Origin: Frankiales bacterium
GTDB taxonomy: Bacteria; Actinomycetota; Actinomycetes; Mycobacteriales; Jatrophihabitantaceae
DNA length: 5,606 nt
Assembly: GCA_025963265.1 (NCBI GenBank)
Contig: JAOPUY010000557.1
Coordinates: 1-5,606, forward strand
Direction: 5' to 3'
Under the pieces are notes generated by a model that was not told the DNA's origin, searched no databases, and was given only the letters and a program-made list of their open reading frames with translations. Both the position numbers and the translations under genes were made by a program. This document shows positions 1 to 5,582 of this stretch, piece after piece (positions within the stretch are counted from its first letter, which is position 1; each line of letters opens with the position of its first letter).

Positions 1-509
1 TCATCGCCGCGGGCGGTGAGTCGACCACCAGTCTGACCGGCACAGCGGTGCGCCTCCTGGCCGAGCAGCCGGAGCTGCAGGCCCAGCTGCGAGCTCAACC
101 CGATCTCATACCGGCGTTCATCGAGGAGGCCTGCCGGGTCGACGCGCCGTTCCGGGGCCACTACCGCGTCCTCACCGAGGACGTCGAACTCGCCGGGCAC
201 AGCCTGAAGGCGGGATCACGGCTCGTGCTCATGTGGCAGGCGGCCAATCGCGACGAGAGCATCTACTCCGATCCGGACGAGGTTCACCTGGACCGCGCCA
301 ATCGCTACCACGTGGGATTCGGCTGGGGTATTCACCTGTGTGTCGGCGCTCCACTGGCCCGGGTCGAGGCGCGAGTCGCCGTCGAGACCCTGCTCGCGCG
401 GACCCGATCCTTCCGGATCGACCCGGCCGCGCCGGCTCTGCGTTACCACCTGAGCCTGATGGTCCGGCGCCTCGTCGAGCTGCCGCTGCAGCTAGATCTG
501 ATCAGCTAA
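1..509 (+). CDS. Cytochrome P450, C-terminal part (5' end outside window)
   Basis: This is a haem-thiolate monooxygenase of the soluble bacterial class, which takes electrons from a ferredoxin or similar partner. The open frame enters at base 3 and gives 168 residues, under half of a normal ~400-residue P450. Visible in order are the I-helix oxygen-activation motif AGGEST (fragment residues 3-8), the K-helix ExxR as E42-A-C-R45, and the haem loop FGWGIHLCVG (106-115) with the iron-ligand cysteine C113 (bases 339-341). The I-helix acid-alcohol pair reads Glu-Ser instead of the usual Asp/Glu-Thr. The frame ends at TAA 507-509, and the PAL-like gene starts at the next base in the same frame, so the two are probably co-transcribed and translationally coupled. 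The family is certain. The CYP family number and substrate cannot be given from a fragment. Confidence 0.97.
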   Translation, partial: IAAGGESTTSLTGTAVRLLAEQPELQAQLRAQPDLIPAFIEEACRVDAPFRGHYRVLTEDVELAGHSLKAGSRLVLMWQAANRDESIYSDPDEVHLDRANRYHVGFGWGIHLCVGAPLARVEARVAVETLLARTRSFRIDPAAPALRYHLSLMVRRLVELPLQLDLIS

Positions 510-1541
510 GTGGCAATCCCGAGGTACACCGCCATTCAGCAGTGGGCCGAGCTGTCCTCGGTGCCTGCCATCGATTCCTCTTGGGCCCATCACGGGTTGG
601 TCGCCACCTCGGCCGGAGAACTCGTCGGCTTCCACGCCGGTCAGCTGGTGAAGTTCGACTCGGACGGAAAAGTGTTGAGCGTGGCCTCGACGAGCCTTCG
701 GGAGGGCCACGGGATCACCTTGGTCGAGGAGGACGGCCAGGAGTACCTCTGGATCGCCGACCCCGGATTCGTGTTCGCCTGCACGCCAACCGAGGGAGAC
801 GCCGGCCTTGCCCCCATGTTCGGCCAGGGCCTGGAGTTCCAAGGCGGCCCGGCCCAGGTCGTCCAAGTGACGCTCGATGGCGAGCGCCGTCGACAGCTTC
901 CCAACCCGCCCGTGAGCCAGGCCTACCCGGCGGGCCCAATGGGAGCGTTCGCCCCGTGCGGCACCGCCGTCGACGAAGAACGGTTCGGCGGGACCGGCGA
1001 TATCTGGGTCGCCGACGGCTACGGAAGCAGTCTGGTCCACCGCTACAGCAAGGAAGGCGACCTCCTCCTGACGCTGAGCGGCGCGGAGGGATCCGCGAGA
1101 TTCAACTGCCCGCACGCCGTCTTCATCGATCGACGGCTCGACCGAGACGCCGAGTTGCACGTCGCTGATCGCGGCAACGCCCAGGTTCAAGTCTATGACC
1201 TGCAGGGCCGCTACCGGCGGACGTACGGGTCGGGATTCCTCAACAGCCCCAGCGGGTTTGCGCGCTGGGGTGACCTCCTGGTGATTCCCGAGCTCTACGC
1301 GCGCGTGGCGCTGGTCGGCCCAGGTGACGAATTTCTGGGCTACCTCGGCGAGGATGAGACGGCCCAAGCCCGTGCGGGCTGGCCGAACGCCCTGACGCCG
1401 GAGGGCCGCGCGCAGGCCCCGGATGCCCGAGCCGGTCTGTTCAATTCACCGCACGCGGTGGCCGTTGACGGGGCGGGGAATCTGTACGTCGCCGAATGGC
1501 TCATCGGCGGCCGCTACACCAAGCTGGTCGTCACCGACTGA
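510..1541 (+). CDS. NHL-repeat six-bladed beta-propeller, PAL-like (alpha-amidating lyase fold)
   Basis: The 343-residue protein has no signal peptide or membrane segment, so it is probably cytosolic. NHL-type blades show as repeated [F]xxPHAVxxD...xxVAD units, clearest at residues 147-180, 197-230 and 310-340. By eye it matches the catalytic core of rat PAL, which splits peptidyl-alpha-hydroxyglycine into an amide and glyoxylate. The three zinc histidines have counterparts at H67 (GHGI), H202 (PHAV) and H315 (PHAV). The catalytic Tyr (rat Y654, in SDGYCNS) matches Y171 in ADGYGSS, and rat R706 (ADRENG) matches R221 (ADRGNA). The residue after the third His, Asp787 in rat, is Ala316 here; rat M784 is Ser313; and I see no clear equivalent of Arg533. 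Activity may therefore differ or be lost. The GTG start directly follows the P450 stop without a Shine-Dalgarno sequence, suggesting coupling. A non-catalytic NHL scaffold is the alternative. Confidence 0.85.
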   Translation: MAIPRYTAIQQWAELSSVPAIDSSWAHHGLVATSAGELVGFHAGQLVKFDSDGKVLSVASTSLREGHGITLVEEDGQEYLWIADPGFVFACTPTEGDAGLAPMFGQGLEFQGGPAQVVQVTLDGERRRQLPNPPVSQAYPAGPMGAFAPCGTAVDEERFGGTGDIWVADGYGSSLVHRYSKEGDLLLTLSGAEGSARFNCPHAVFIDRRLDRDAELHVADRGNAQVQVYDLQGRYRRTYGSGFLNSPSGFARWGDLLVIPELYARVALVGPGDEFLGYLGEDETAQARAGWPNALTPEGRAQAPDARAGLFNSPHAVAVDGAGNLYVAEWLIGGRYTKLVVTD

Positions 1542-1614
1542 ACCGCGCGGGGGTGCGGCGCCGTGAAGCCTTCCCGTTCACCGTGACTGTGGTTAGAGTG
1601 GGTCATCACTAGAT

Positions 1615-1628
1615 TGAGTTGCAGTTCA
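1615..1628. promoter_or_regulatory. Candidate TetR operator O1 (TGAGT-TGCA-GTTCA)
   Basis: A 5-4-5 imperfect palindrome about 60 bases before the P450-2 start. A 23-base stretch around it (1613-1635) agrees with the stretch around operator O3 (5535-5557) at 17 positions without gaps. It also shares TGAGT-N4-GTTCAG-Y-GTG with O2. It lies directly after the possible -10, where a bound repressor would block initiation. Binding is inferred. Confidence 0.6.
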
Positions 1629-1674
1629 GTGTGTGAGCGGCCGCCATCCACGAGCCACCGCGCTGCCCAACGTC

Positions 1675-1681
1675 AGAGGAG
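1675..1681 (+). promoter_or_regulatory. Ribosome binding site fixing the P450-2 start
   Basis: AGAGGAG ends five bases before GTG 1687 and is the best Shine-Dalgarno match near this gene. The earlier in-frame GTG at 1633 has no such site and lies at the edge of operator O1. This decides the start in favour of 1687. Confidence 0.75.
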
Positions 1682-1686
1682 CTGTC

Positions 1687-3036
1687 GTGTCGGACGACCT
1701 GAAAGCTGAGCGCCTGTTCCACTTCGATCGCCACGCATCTGAGTACCGCTTCCACTTTGAAGAGATCGCGCAGGAGATGCAGTCCAAGTGCCCGGTCGCG
1801 TGGTCAGACACCTACGGCGGCCACTGGGTCGCCGCCGGGCATCAGGAGCTCTTCGACATCGCGCGTGAATCCGAGGTCCTCTCAAACGACCACGACGTCT
1901 ACCACCAGCGGCGCGGTTATCAGGGGATCGGTATCCCGGGACAGCCGGGAACTACCCAGACCGCCGGATTCCTGGAGATGGACCCCCCTGGTCAACGCCA
2001 GTATCGGCAGGCCCTCAACGCCTACCTCTCGCCCGCCGCGGTCGCCCGCTGGACGCCCTTCGTCGCTGAGCTCACCCGCGCGACGCTGGATGAGAAAATC
2101 GAGACTGGGCGGATCGACTTCGTCGATGACCTGGCCAACATCGTGCCGGCGGTGTTGACGCTGGCCATGATGGGCCTGCCGCTGGCCGACTGGCCGATCT
2201 ACTGCGAGCCCGCTCACGCCGGCGTCTACACCAAGCCAGACTCCCCTGACATGCCACGGGTGCTGGCGCAGAGCATGGAGATGTATCGGCGGCTGTACGC
2301 ATCCCTGGAGGAAGTTCGCCGACAGCCTCGCCCGGGGCTGATCGACGCCCTGGTCAACGCCTCGATCGAGAATCAGACGCCCACGGATGAGGAATTGGCG
2401 AACGTACTGGGCCTGTTGATCGGTGGCGGCTTCGACACGACGACGGCGTTGACGGCGCACTCCTTGGAGTACTTGTCCGAACACCCCGAGGACCGGGCGC
2501 GCCTGTCCCGCGAGCGGGAGAGCTTGCTCGACTCCGCGACGGAGGAGTTCCTGCGGTTCTACACGCCAGCGCCGGGCGACGGGCGGACGATCAGCGCGGA
2601 CTGCGCGATCGCCGGCACTGAGTTCCGGGAGGGGGACCGGCTCTGGCTTTCGTGGGCGATGGCCAACCGCGACCCAAAGGTGTTTCCCGACCCGAACACA
2701 ATCGAACTCGAGCGCAAGAACAACCGGCACGCCAGCTTCGGGCTGGGTATCCACCGCTGCATCGGCTCGAACATGGCGCGGATGACGTTCAAGCAGATGC
2801 TGACCGCAGTGCTTGATCGGATGCCCGACTACGTGTGCGACCCGGCCGGCGCAGTGCACTACGACACGGTCGGGATCATCAACGGCATGAAGAAGCTGCC
2901 GGCCACGTTCACCCCGGGACCGCGACTCGGAGCGGGTTTCGAGGAGACGCTGGCCAGCCTGCAGCGAGCCTGCGATGAGCAGCGGCTAGCCGAGCCGGTG
3001 ACGGTGCGCCGCCAAGCGGCTCGGATCGACGGCTGA
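1687..3036 (+). CDS. Cytochrome P450 (complete)
   Basis: A soluble bacterial-class haem monooxygenase of 449 residues from the GTG at 1687; the longer frame from GTG 1633 would give 467. The I-helix motif is GGFDTT (247-252) with a standard Asp250-Thr251 pair. ExxR is E287-F-L-R290, and the haem loop is FGLGIHRCIG (351-360) with ligand C358. A C-helix-like segment near residues 98-110 (MDPPGQRQYRQAL) fits the usual position. The chain continues about 40 residues past the usual FTPG ending (408-411) with an Arg/Ala/Glu-rich tail, making it longer than typical ~400-residue relatives. It is not a close copy of P450-1: the I-helix and haem-loop residues differ. It is likely controlled through operator O1. 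It converges with TetR-1 over 32 bases. No redox partner gene is in the window. The substrate is unknown; the fold and haem binding are certain. Confidence 0.97.
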   Translation: MSDDLKAERLFHFDRHASEYRFHFEEIAQEMQSKCPVAWSDTYGGHWVAAGHQELFDIARESEVLSNDHDVYHQRRGYQGIGIPGQPGTTQTAGFLEMDPPGQRQYRQALNAYLSPAAVARWTPFVAELTRATLDEKIETGRIDFVDDLANIVPAVLTLAMMGLPLADWPIYCEPAHAGVYTKPDSPDMPRVLAQSMEMYRRLYASLEEVRRQPRPGLIDALVNASIENQTPTDEELANVLGLLIGGGFDTTTALTAHSLEYLSEHPEDRARLSRERESLLDSATEEFLRFYTPAPGDGRTISADCAIAGTEFREGDRLWLSWAMANRDPKVFPDPNTIELERKNNRHASFGLGIHRCIGSNMARMTFKQMLTAVLDRMPDYVCDPAGAVHYDTVGIINGMKKLPATFTPGPRLGAGFEETLASLQRACDEQRLAEPVTVRRQAARIDG

Positions 3037-3046
3037 GCGGGATCAG

Positions 3047-3061
3047 CCCGGCGGCGCCGGG
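3047..3061. terminator. GC-rich hairpin between convergent genes
   Basis: CCCGGCG-G-CGCCGGG is a perfect inverted repeat (about 5 bp once a real loop is allowed) in the 32 bases between the P450-2 and TetR-1 stop codons. It has no T-run. It may slow or end transcription from either side, but this is position-based inference. Confidence 0.4.
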
Positions 3062-3068
3062 GGCGGAC

Positions 3069-3848
3069 TCAGACCGGACGGGGGGCCGGTCTGGCGGCAC
3101 GCGGCCGCCGCGCCGGCGGCTTGCGAATGGCCGCCCGGATCAGGTCAAGCAGATCCTCCGTCGGAAAGCCGTCTGAATCGGAGCCCCCTTGGACGGTCAT
3201 GGAGTGGTGGGCAACGACCATCGCCGAAAGCATCCGGGCCATCCACAGGGGGTCGCCGGCGCGAACCGAGCCGTCGGCTTGGCCGCGTTCGATCGCCTCG
3301 GCGTACATCGCGATACCGGTGTGGTAGGAGCCCATGTACTCAGCGAAGTCGGGAATCACCTCGAGGCCGGTCGAGTAGACCCGCATCGTAAGCCGCCCGT
3401 AGGCCGGATACTTGTGAAAGAACGCCATGTATGCGCTGGTCATGCGCAGCAGCTCATCGGCGCCGGTCTCGACGCCGCTTAAGGATGCTTCGATCGCATC
3501 GGTCAGTTCCGGGATCCGCCGTTGCATCACCCCGGCGAGAAGTTCGCGCTTGCTGCGGTAGTACGTGTAGACGGCGCCGACTGAGAAGTCGCTACCGGCG
3601 GCCACTTGGTCGAGGTTCGTTCCCTGATATCCCTGGTTTCCGAACAGCTCCTCGGCCGCGTCGAGCACCTGCTCACGGCCCATGTGCAGGCGGTCCAAGC
3701 GGCGCTGGTCGCGCAGCCGCAGCGGTGCCGCCGCGTCCTTGAGCGTGGGGTTGGCCGACCGCGGTCGCTTCGCCGGCGCGCGCCCGACCCGCTTAGCCGG
3801 CTGGGCTTCAACCTCGGCGTCCCGCGGCGACATGGCGCTCATCGACAT
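3069..3848 (-). CDS. TetR-family regulator (TetR-1), paralogue of TetR-2
   Basis: A 259-residue one-component DNA-binding regulator, longer than the usual ~200 residues. A basic Ala/Pro/Arg-rich arm (about 1-50) precedes the helix-turn-helix at about 57-105, with recognition region FSVGAVYTYY (88-97) followed by RSK. A helical ligand-binding and dimer domain follows (about 115-240), then an Arg/Pro-rich tail (243-259). The basic ends may add DNA contacts. Shared blocks with TetR-2 include QRRL, QVLD, LFG, GYQ, QVA, FSVGAV, GRL, RVY and DFAE at the same spacing. ATG 3848 is chosen because a TAGCAT -10 lies six bases upstream, giving a leaderless transcript; in-frame ATGs at 3842 and 3833 are alternatives. 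It is probably a repressor, and palindromes upstream suggest autoregulation. Its ligand is not recognisable. Confidence 0.93.
   Translation of the reverse strand: MSMSAMSPRDAEVEAQPAKRVGRAPAKRPRSANPTLKDAAAPLRLRDQRRLDRLHMGREQVLDAAEELFGNQGYQGTNLDQVAAGSDFSVGAVYTYYRSKRELLAGVMQRRIPELTDAIEASLSGVETGADELLRMTSAYMAFFHKYPAYGRLTMRVYSTGLEVIPDFAEYMGSYHTGIAMYAEAIERGQADGSVRAGDPLWMARMLSAMVVAHHSMTVQGGSDSDGFPTEDLLDLIRAAIRKPPARRPRAARPAPRPV
3071..3092. terminator. Second hairpin, overlapping the 3' end of TetR-1
   Basis: AGACCGG and CCGGTCT form a 7-bp stem around an eight-base G-rich loop. It begins on the TetR-1 stop codon and covers its last codons. It follows the P450-2 stop by 34 bases and could act with the hairpin at 3047 as a bidirectional terminator. 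There is no T-run, and the Pro/Arg coding sequence alone could create it. Confidence 0.3.
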
Positions 3849-3854
3849 GCCGCA

Positions 3855-3883
3855 ATGCTACAGATCGGGTTGCCCTCAATTGA
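3855..3883 (-). promoter_or_regulatory. Leaderless promoter of TetR-1
   Basis: Read on the minus strand, TAGCAT (3855-3860) lies six bases before ATG 3848, placing the transcription start on or next to the A of the start codon. No Shine-Dalgarno is present, which fits. With a 17-base spacer the -35 would be TCAATT (3878-3883), a poor match that lies inside the palindrome at 3875-3884. Confidence 0.5.
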
Positions 3884-3884
3884 G
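3875..3884. promoter_or_regulatory. Palindrome CTCAATTGAG over the TetR-1 -35
   Basis: A perfect 10-bp palindrome, interlocked with an outer repeat GCCCT/AGGGC (3872-3876 and 3886-3890). It carries the same TTGAG/CTCAA core as the O-sites, but pointing outward rather than inward. Its position over the presumed -35 fits a repressor site. It could be a half-occupied variant of the O-site or a separate operator. Confidence 0.4.
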
Positions 3885-3906
3885 CAGGGCGTGGCCTTCG
3901 CTCGAC

Positions 3907-3920
3907 TGAGTGCGCGTTCA
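3907..3920. promoter_or_regulatory. Candidate TetR operator O2 (TGAGT-GCGC-GTTCA)
   Basis: A 5-4-5 palindrome in the 111-base gap between TetR-2 and TetR-1, about 60 bases upstream of the TetR-1 start. It matches O1 in both half-sites and in the flanking G-Y-GTG. A second perfect palindrome, TGACCGGTCA (3924-3933), sits next to it with centres 15 bp apart. Confidence 0.55.
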
Positions 3921-3959
3921 GCGTGACCGGTCAGGCTCGCTCTAGGCCGGGCGCCACGG

Positions 3960-4658
3960 TCAGACGTTGGCGATCGCGTTGCGGACCACGCTGAGCAACT
4001 CCGCTTTGGTGGCCAGCGGCTCAGCCTCGTAGCGCAGCGATCGGTCGAAGCTGGTCAAGGCCTGGACGACGGTTGCGACCCAGAGCGGTCGTCCCTCGCG
4101 GATCGTGCCCTCGCGCTGCCCCCGCTTGATGGCCCGGATGAACAGTTGGTTCCCGTCGTCCGCGCTCTGCCGAAACTCCGCGAAGTCAGCGCTGGGCTCG
4201 ACCCCGGTCGCGTACACGCGCAGATGGAGCCGTCCGACCGAGGGATGTGCGGCGTAGTAGTCGAGGTAGTAACCACAGATGGCCAGGACCTCCTCCAGGC
4301 CCGGCCGCGGCTCGGCCAGGATCTCGAGGATGTCCTCGCGCATCTCGTCGTAGCGGCGCGCCATCACCGCGGACAGCAACCCGCTCTTGCCGCTGAACAT
4401 CTTGTGCACCGCGCCGACGGAAAACTCGCTGCCCACGGCGACCTGCTCCAAGCTGGTCTGTTGGTAGCCGTTGTCGCCGAAGAGCCGCTCGGCCACGTCG
4501 AGCACCTGGGTCTGACTCATGCGCACCCGGTTGAGCCGACGCTGCTCTTTCAGACTGAGCGTCTCGGGGTCGACGTCAAGCGGCGAGGCGAACTTGCGGA
4601 CGGACCCGGCCACCACCGCGGCATGCCCGGCCGTACTCGAGGGGCGCTCCGCGTTCAC
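3960..4658 (-). CDS. TetR-family regulator (TetR-2), paralogue of TetR-1
   Basis: A 232-residue TetR-type regulator. An N-terminal arm (about 1-40) precedes the helix-turn-helix at about 47-97, with recognition region FSVGAVHKMF (79-88). The ligand-binding and dimerisation domain spans about 105-230 and contains GRLHLRVYATG, nearly matching GRLTMRVYSTG in TetR-1. It lacks the Arg/Pro tail of TetR-1. The recognition helix differs from TetR-1 just after FSVGAV (HKM against YTY), so the two may read related but not identical operators. GTG 4658 has a good Shine-Dalgarno sequence, GGAGG at 4668-4672, nine bases away, unlike the leaderless neighbours. TetR-1 lies 111 bases downstream with its own apparent promoter, so the pair is a tandem duplication rather than a tight operon. 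The ligand is unknown. Confidence 0.93.
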   Translation of the reverse strand: MNAERPSSTAGHAAVVAGSVRKFASPLDVDPETLSLKEQRRLNRVRMSQTQVLDVAERLFGDNGYQQTSLEQVAVGSEFSVGAVHKMFSGKSGLLSAVMARRYDEMREDILEILAEPRPGLEEVLAICGYYLDYYAAHPSVGRLHLRVYATGVEPSADFAEFRQSADDGNQLFIRAIKRGQREGTIREGRPLWVATVVQALTSFDRSLRYEAEPLATKAELLSVVRNAIANV

Positions 4659-4667
4659 GTCGGCCGG

Positions 4668-4672
4668 CCTCC
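4668..4672 (-). promoter_or_regulatory. Ribosome binding site of TetR-2
   Basis: GGAGG on the minus strand, nine bases before GTG 4658. It supports that start and shows that this gene has a 5' leader, unlike TetR-1 and TetR-3. Confidence 0.65.
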
Positions 4673-4771
4673 AGTCCGCTAGCTGTCTCAGGAAAACTCT
4701 GCTGGAAGGCCGCCCTCCGGGCTGTCGCGTCGCCTCCGCGCTGGCCGCGTGGAAGCTGGAAGCGACGACTC

Positions 4772-4777
4772 TTTATA
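4772..4777 (-). promoter_or_regulatory. Possible -10 of the TetR-2 promoter
   Basis: TATAAA on the minus strand, in a short AT-rich patch unusual for this DNA and directly abutting operator O5. If used, the 5' leader of TetR-2 would be about 105-110 bases. The hexamer 17 bases upstream does not resemble a consensus -35. Confidence 0.4.
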
Positions 4778-4791
4778 TGAATGGCCATTCA
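4778..4791. promoter_or_regulatory. Candidate operator O5, perfect palindrome TGAATGGCCATTCA
   Basis: A perfect 14-bp palindrome with the same 5-4-5 layout as the TGAGT-N4-ACTCA sites, with A for G at position four of the half-site. It fills most of the spacer upstream of the TATAAA hexamer, 120 bases before the TetR-2 start, where a bound dimer would block RNA polymerase. It is the best autoregulation site for TetR-2. The rest of the 220-base gap (4659-4878) shows no gene. Confidence 0.6.
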
Positions 4792-4878
4792 CCGCAGAGC
4801 CTGAACCCTAGCAAGTCAGCCAACCGGACGCCAGCACGACGAGCCGGCGGCGGCCACTCACCTGGCCAGCACCGGCGC

Positions 4879-5505
4879 TCAGCGCGGCAGCGCGGTCCAG
4901 CCGGGGGCGAGGATGAGGGTCATGAGGGTGTCGACGAAGGCCTCGCGTCGGGTCGCGCCGCGGTCGTGGCCGACCAGTTTGGGCAATGCGGCGCGTTGGA
5001 ACGCGTCGTTGATGAGCATCGACGCGATCACCTGGGGGTCGACGTCTGGGCGCACCTCGCCGGCGGCTTGCCGTTGTGCGAGGTAGCCGCCGATGGCGGC
5101 GATGCCGCGGTGCGGCCCGTAGTCGTTCTCGCGCATGAACGCGCCGAGCCGCTCCCGCAATTCGATGTCGGCCTGGGCCGCCATCAGCACCACCAGACCC
5201 GCCTCCAGGAACGTCTCGATGTTCTCTGAAGAGCTGAGGAGGACGGTGCGCAGATCCGGCGCCGGCTCGGTGAATTCGACGAAGTGCAGCGGGCCGAGGG
5301 TGTGCTGGAACGTCGCGGTCAACAGCCCGGGGCGGTCGATGAAGTGGTAGAAGATGCTGCCCTCGGACACGCCCGCGCGCTCGGCCACGGCCCGGGTTGT
5401 CAGCTTGGCGACCCCCTTCTCGCGCAACAGCTCGAGCGTGGCCCGCAGGATCTCCTCGCGCCCGCCCGAGGGCGGTCGTCCACGCGGGCGGGCCGAGACG
5501 GTCAC
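4879..5505 (-). CDS. TetR/AcrR-family regulator (TetR-3), conventional type
   Basis: A 208-residue protein of standard TetR length. A short basic start (SARPRGRPP, residues 4-12, an AT-hook-like RGRPP) leads into the helix-turn-helix at about 16-62. The recognition region is VSEGSIFYHF (46-55), close to the classic TetR pattern, then a helical ligand domain to about 200. It is not a close relative of TetR-1 and TetR-2, which carry FSVGAV instead. GTG 5505 is chosen because TAAGCT, a -10-type hexamer, lies six bases upstream; no Shine-Dalgarno is present, so the mRNA is probably leaderless. Two perfect TGAGT-N4-ACTCA palindromes upstream, one over the presumed -35, predict autorepression. It is 220 bases upstream of TetR-2 and is probably transcribed separately. 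The ligand is unknown. Confidence 0.95.
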   Translation of the reverse strand: MTVSARPRGRPPSGGREEILRATLELLREKGVAKLTTRAVAERAGVSEGSIFYHFIDRPGLLTATFQHTLGPLHFVEFTEPAPDLRTVLLSSSENIETFLEAGLVVLMAAQADIELRERLGAFMRENDYGPHRGIAAIGGYLAQRQAAGEVRPDVDPQVIASMLINDAFQRAALPKLVGHDRGATRREAFVDTLMTLILAPGWTALPR

Positions 5506-5511
5506 CGGGAC

Positions 5512-5541
5512 AGCTTAACCACTCCCCGATATTTATTGAGT
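5512..5541 (-). promoter_or_regulatory. Leaderless promoter of TetR-3
   Basis: On the minus strand TAAGCT (5512-5517) lies six bases before GTG 5505, the same spacing as in TetR-1. The presumed -35 (CTCAAT or ACTCAA, 17-18 bases upstream) is part of operator O3, so O3 occupancy should exclude RNA polymerase. Confidence 0.5.
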
Positions 5542-5550
5542 TCTTACTCA
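5537..5550. promoter_or_regulatory. Candidate operator O3 (TGAGT-TCTT-ACTCA)
   Basis: Perfect 5-4-5 palindrome covering the presumed TetR-3 -35. It is similar over 23 bases to the region of O1 before P450-2. It is probably bound by TetR-3. Confidence 0.7.
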
Positions 5551-5568
5551 GTATGTGCCACAGTTACC

Positions 5569-5582
5569 TGAGTCAGCACTCA
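5569..5582. promoter_or_regulatory. Candidate operator O4 (TGAGT-CAGC-ACTCA)
   Basis: Perfect 5-4-5 palindrome, inverted relative to O3, with centres 32 bp apart (about three turns), so two dimers would bind the same DNA face. It may also serve a divergent gene starting beyond the window edge. Confidence 0.7.

Larger units (their letters stand above)
1542..1686. promoter_or_regulatory. Intergenic regulatory region before P450-2
   Basis: This 145-base gap separates the propeller gene from P450-2. It holds a weak -10-like TAGATT at 1610-1615 with no convincing -35, and a TGAGT-N4-GTTCA palindrome directly downstream. There is a 5-bp repeat GTGAA/TTCAC with a nine-base loop at 1563-1581. No T-run terminator is visible after the propeller gene, so read-through from the upstream operon remains possible alongside a local promoter. 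Confidence 0.5.

Noticed and set aside
233..1168. 311-residue plus-strand frame overlapping P450-1 and the propeller gene
   Set aside because: Very Arg/Pro-rich composition and overlap of two real genes mark it as a frame shadow.
492..1367. 291-residue minus-strand open frame opposite the propeller gene
   Set aside because: No recognisable domain. It mirrors a well-supported NHL protein and is typical of long antisense frames in high-GC DNA.
1563..1581. GTGAA/TTCAC inverted repeat as another operator or terminator
   Set aside because: Its nine-base spacer does not fit the 5-4-5 operator layout, the stem is only 5 bp, and there is no T-run.
1633..1686. Upstream GTG start at 1633 for P450-2
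   Set aside because: No ribosome binding site, it lies at the edge of operator O1, and the added 18 residues are not P450-like. GTG 1687 has AGAGGAG at good spacing.
1882..2859. 325-residue minus-strand open frame opposite P450-2
   Set aside because: The opposite strand encodes a complete P450 with all signature motifs. The antisense product is Arg/His/Val-rich and looks like nothing known.
4519..5229. 236-residue plus-strand frame spanning the TetR-2/TetR-3 gap
   Set aside because: It runs antisense to both TetR genes, has a low-complexity His/Arg/Gly composition, and has no start signal.
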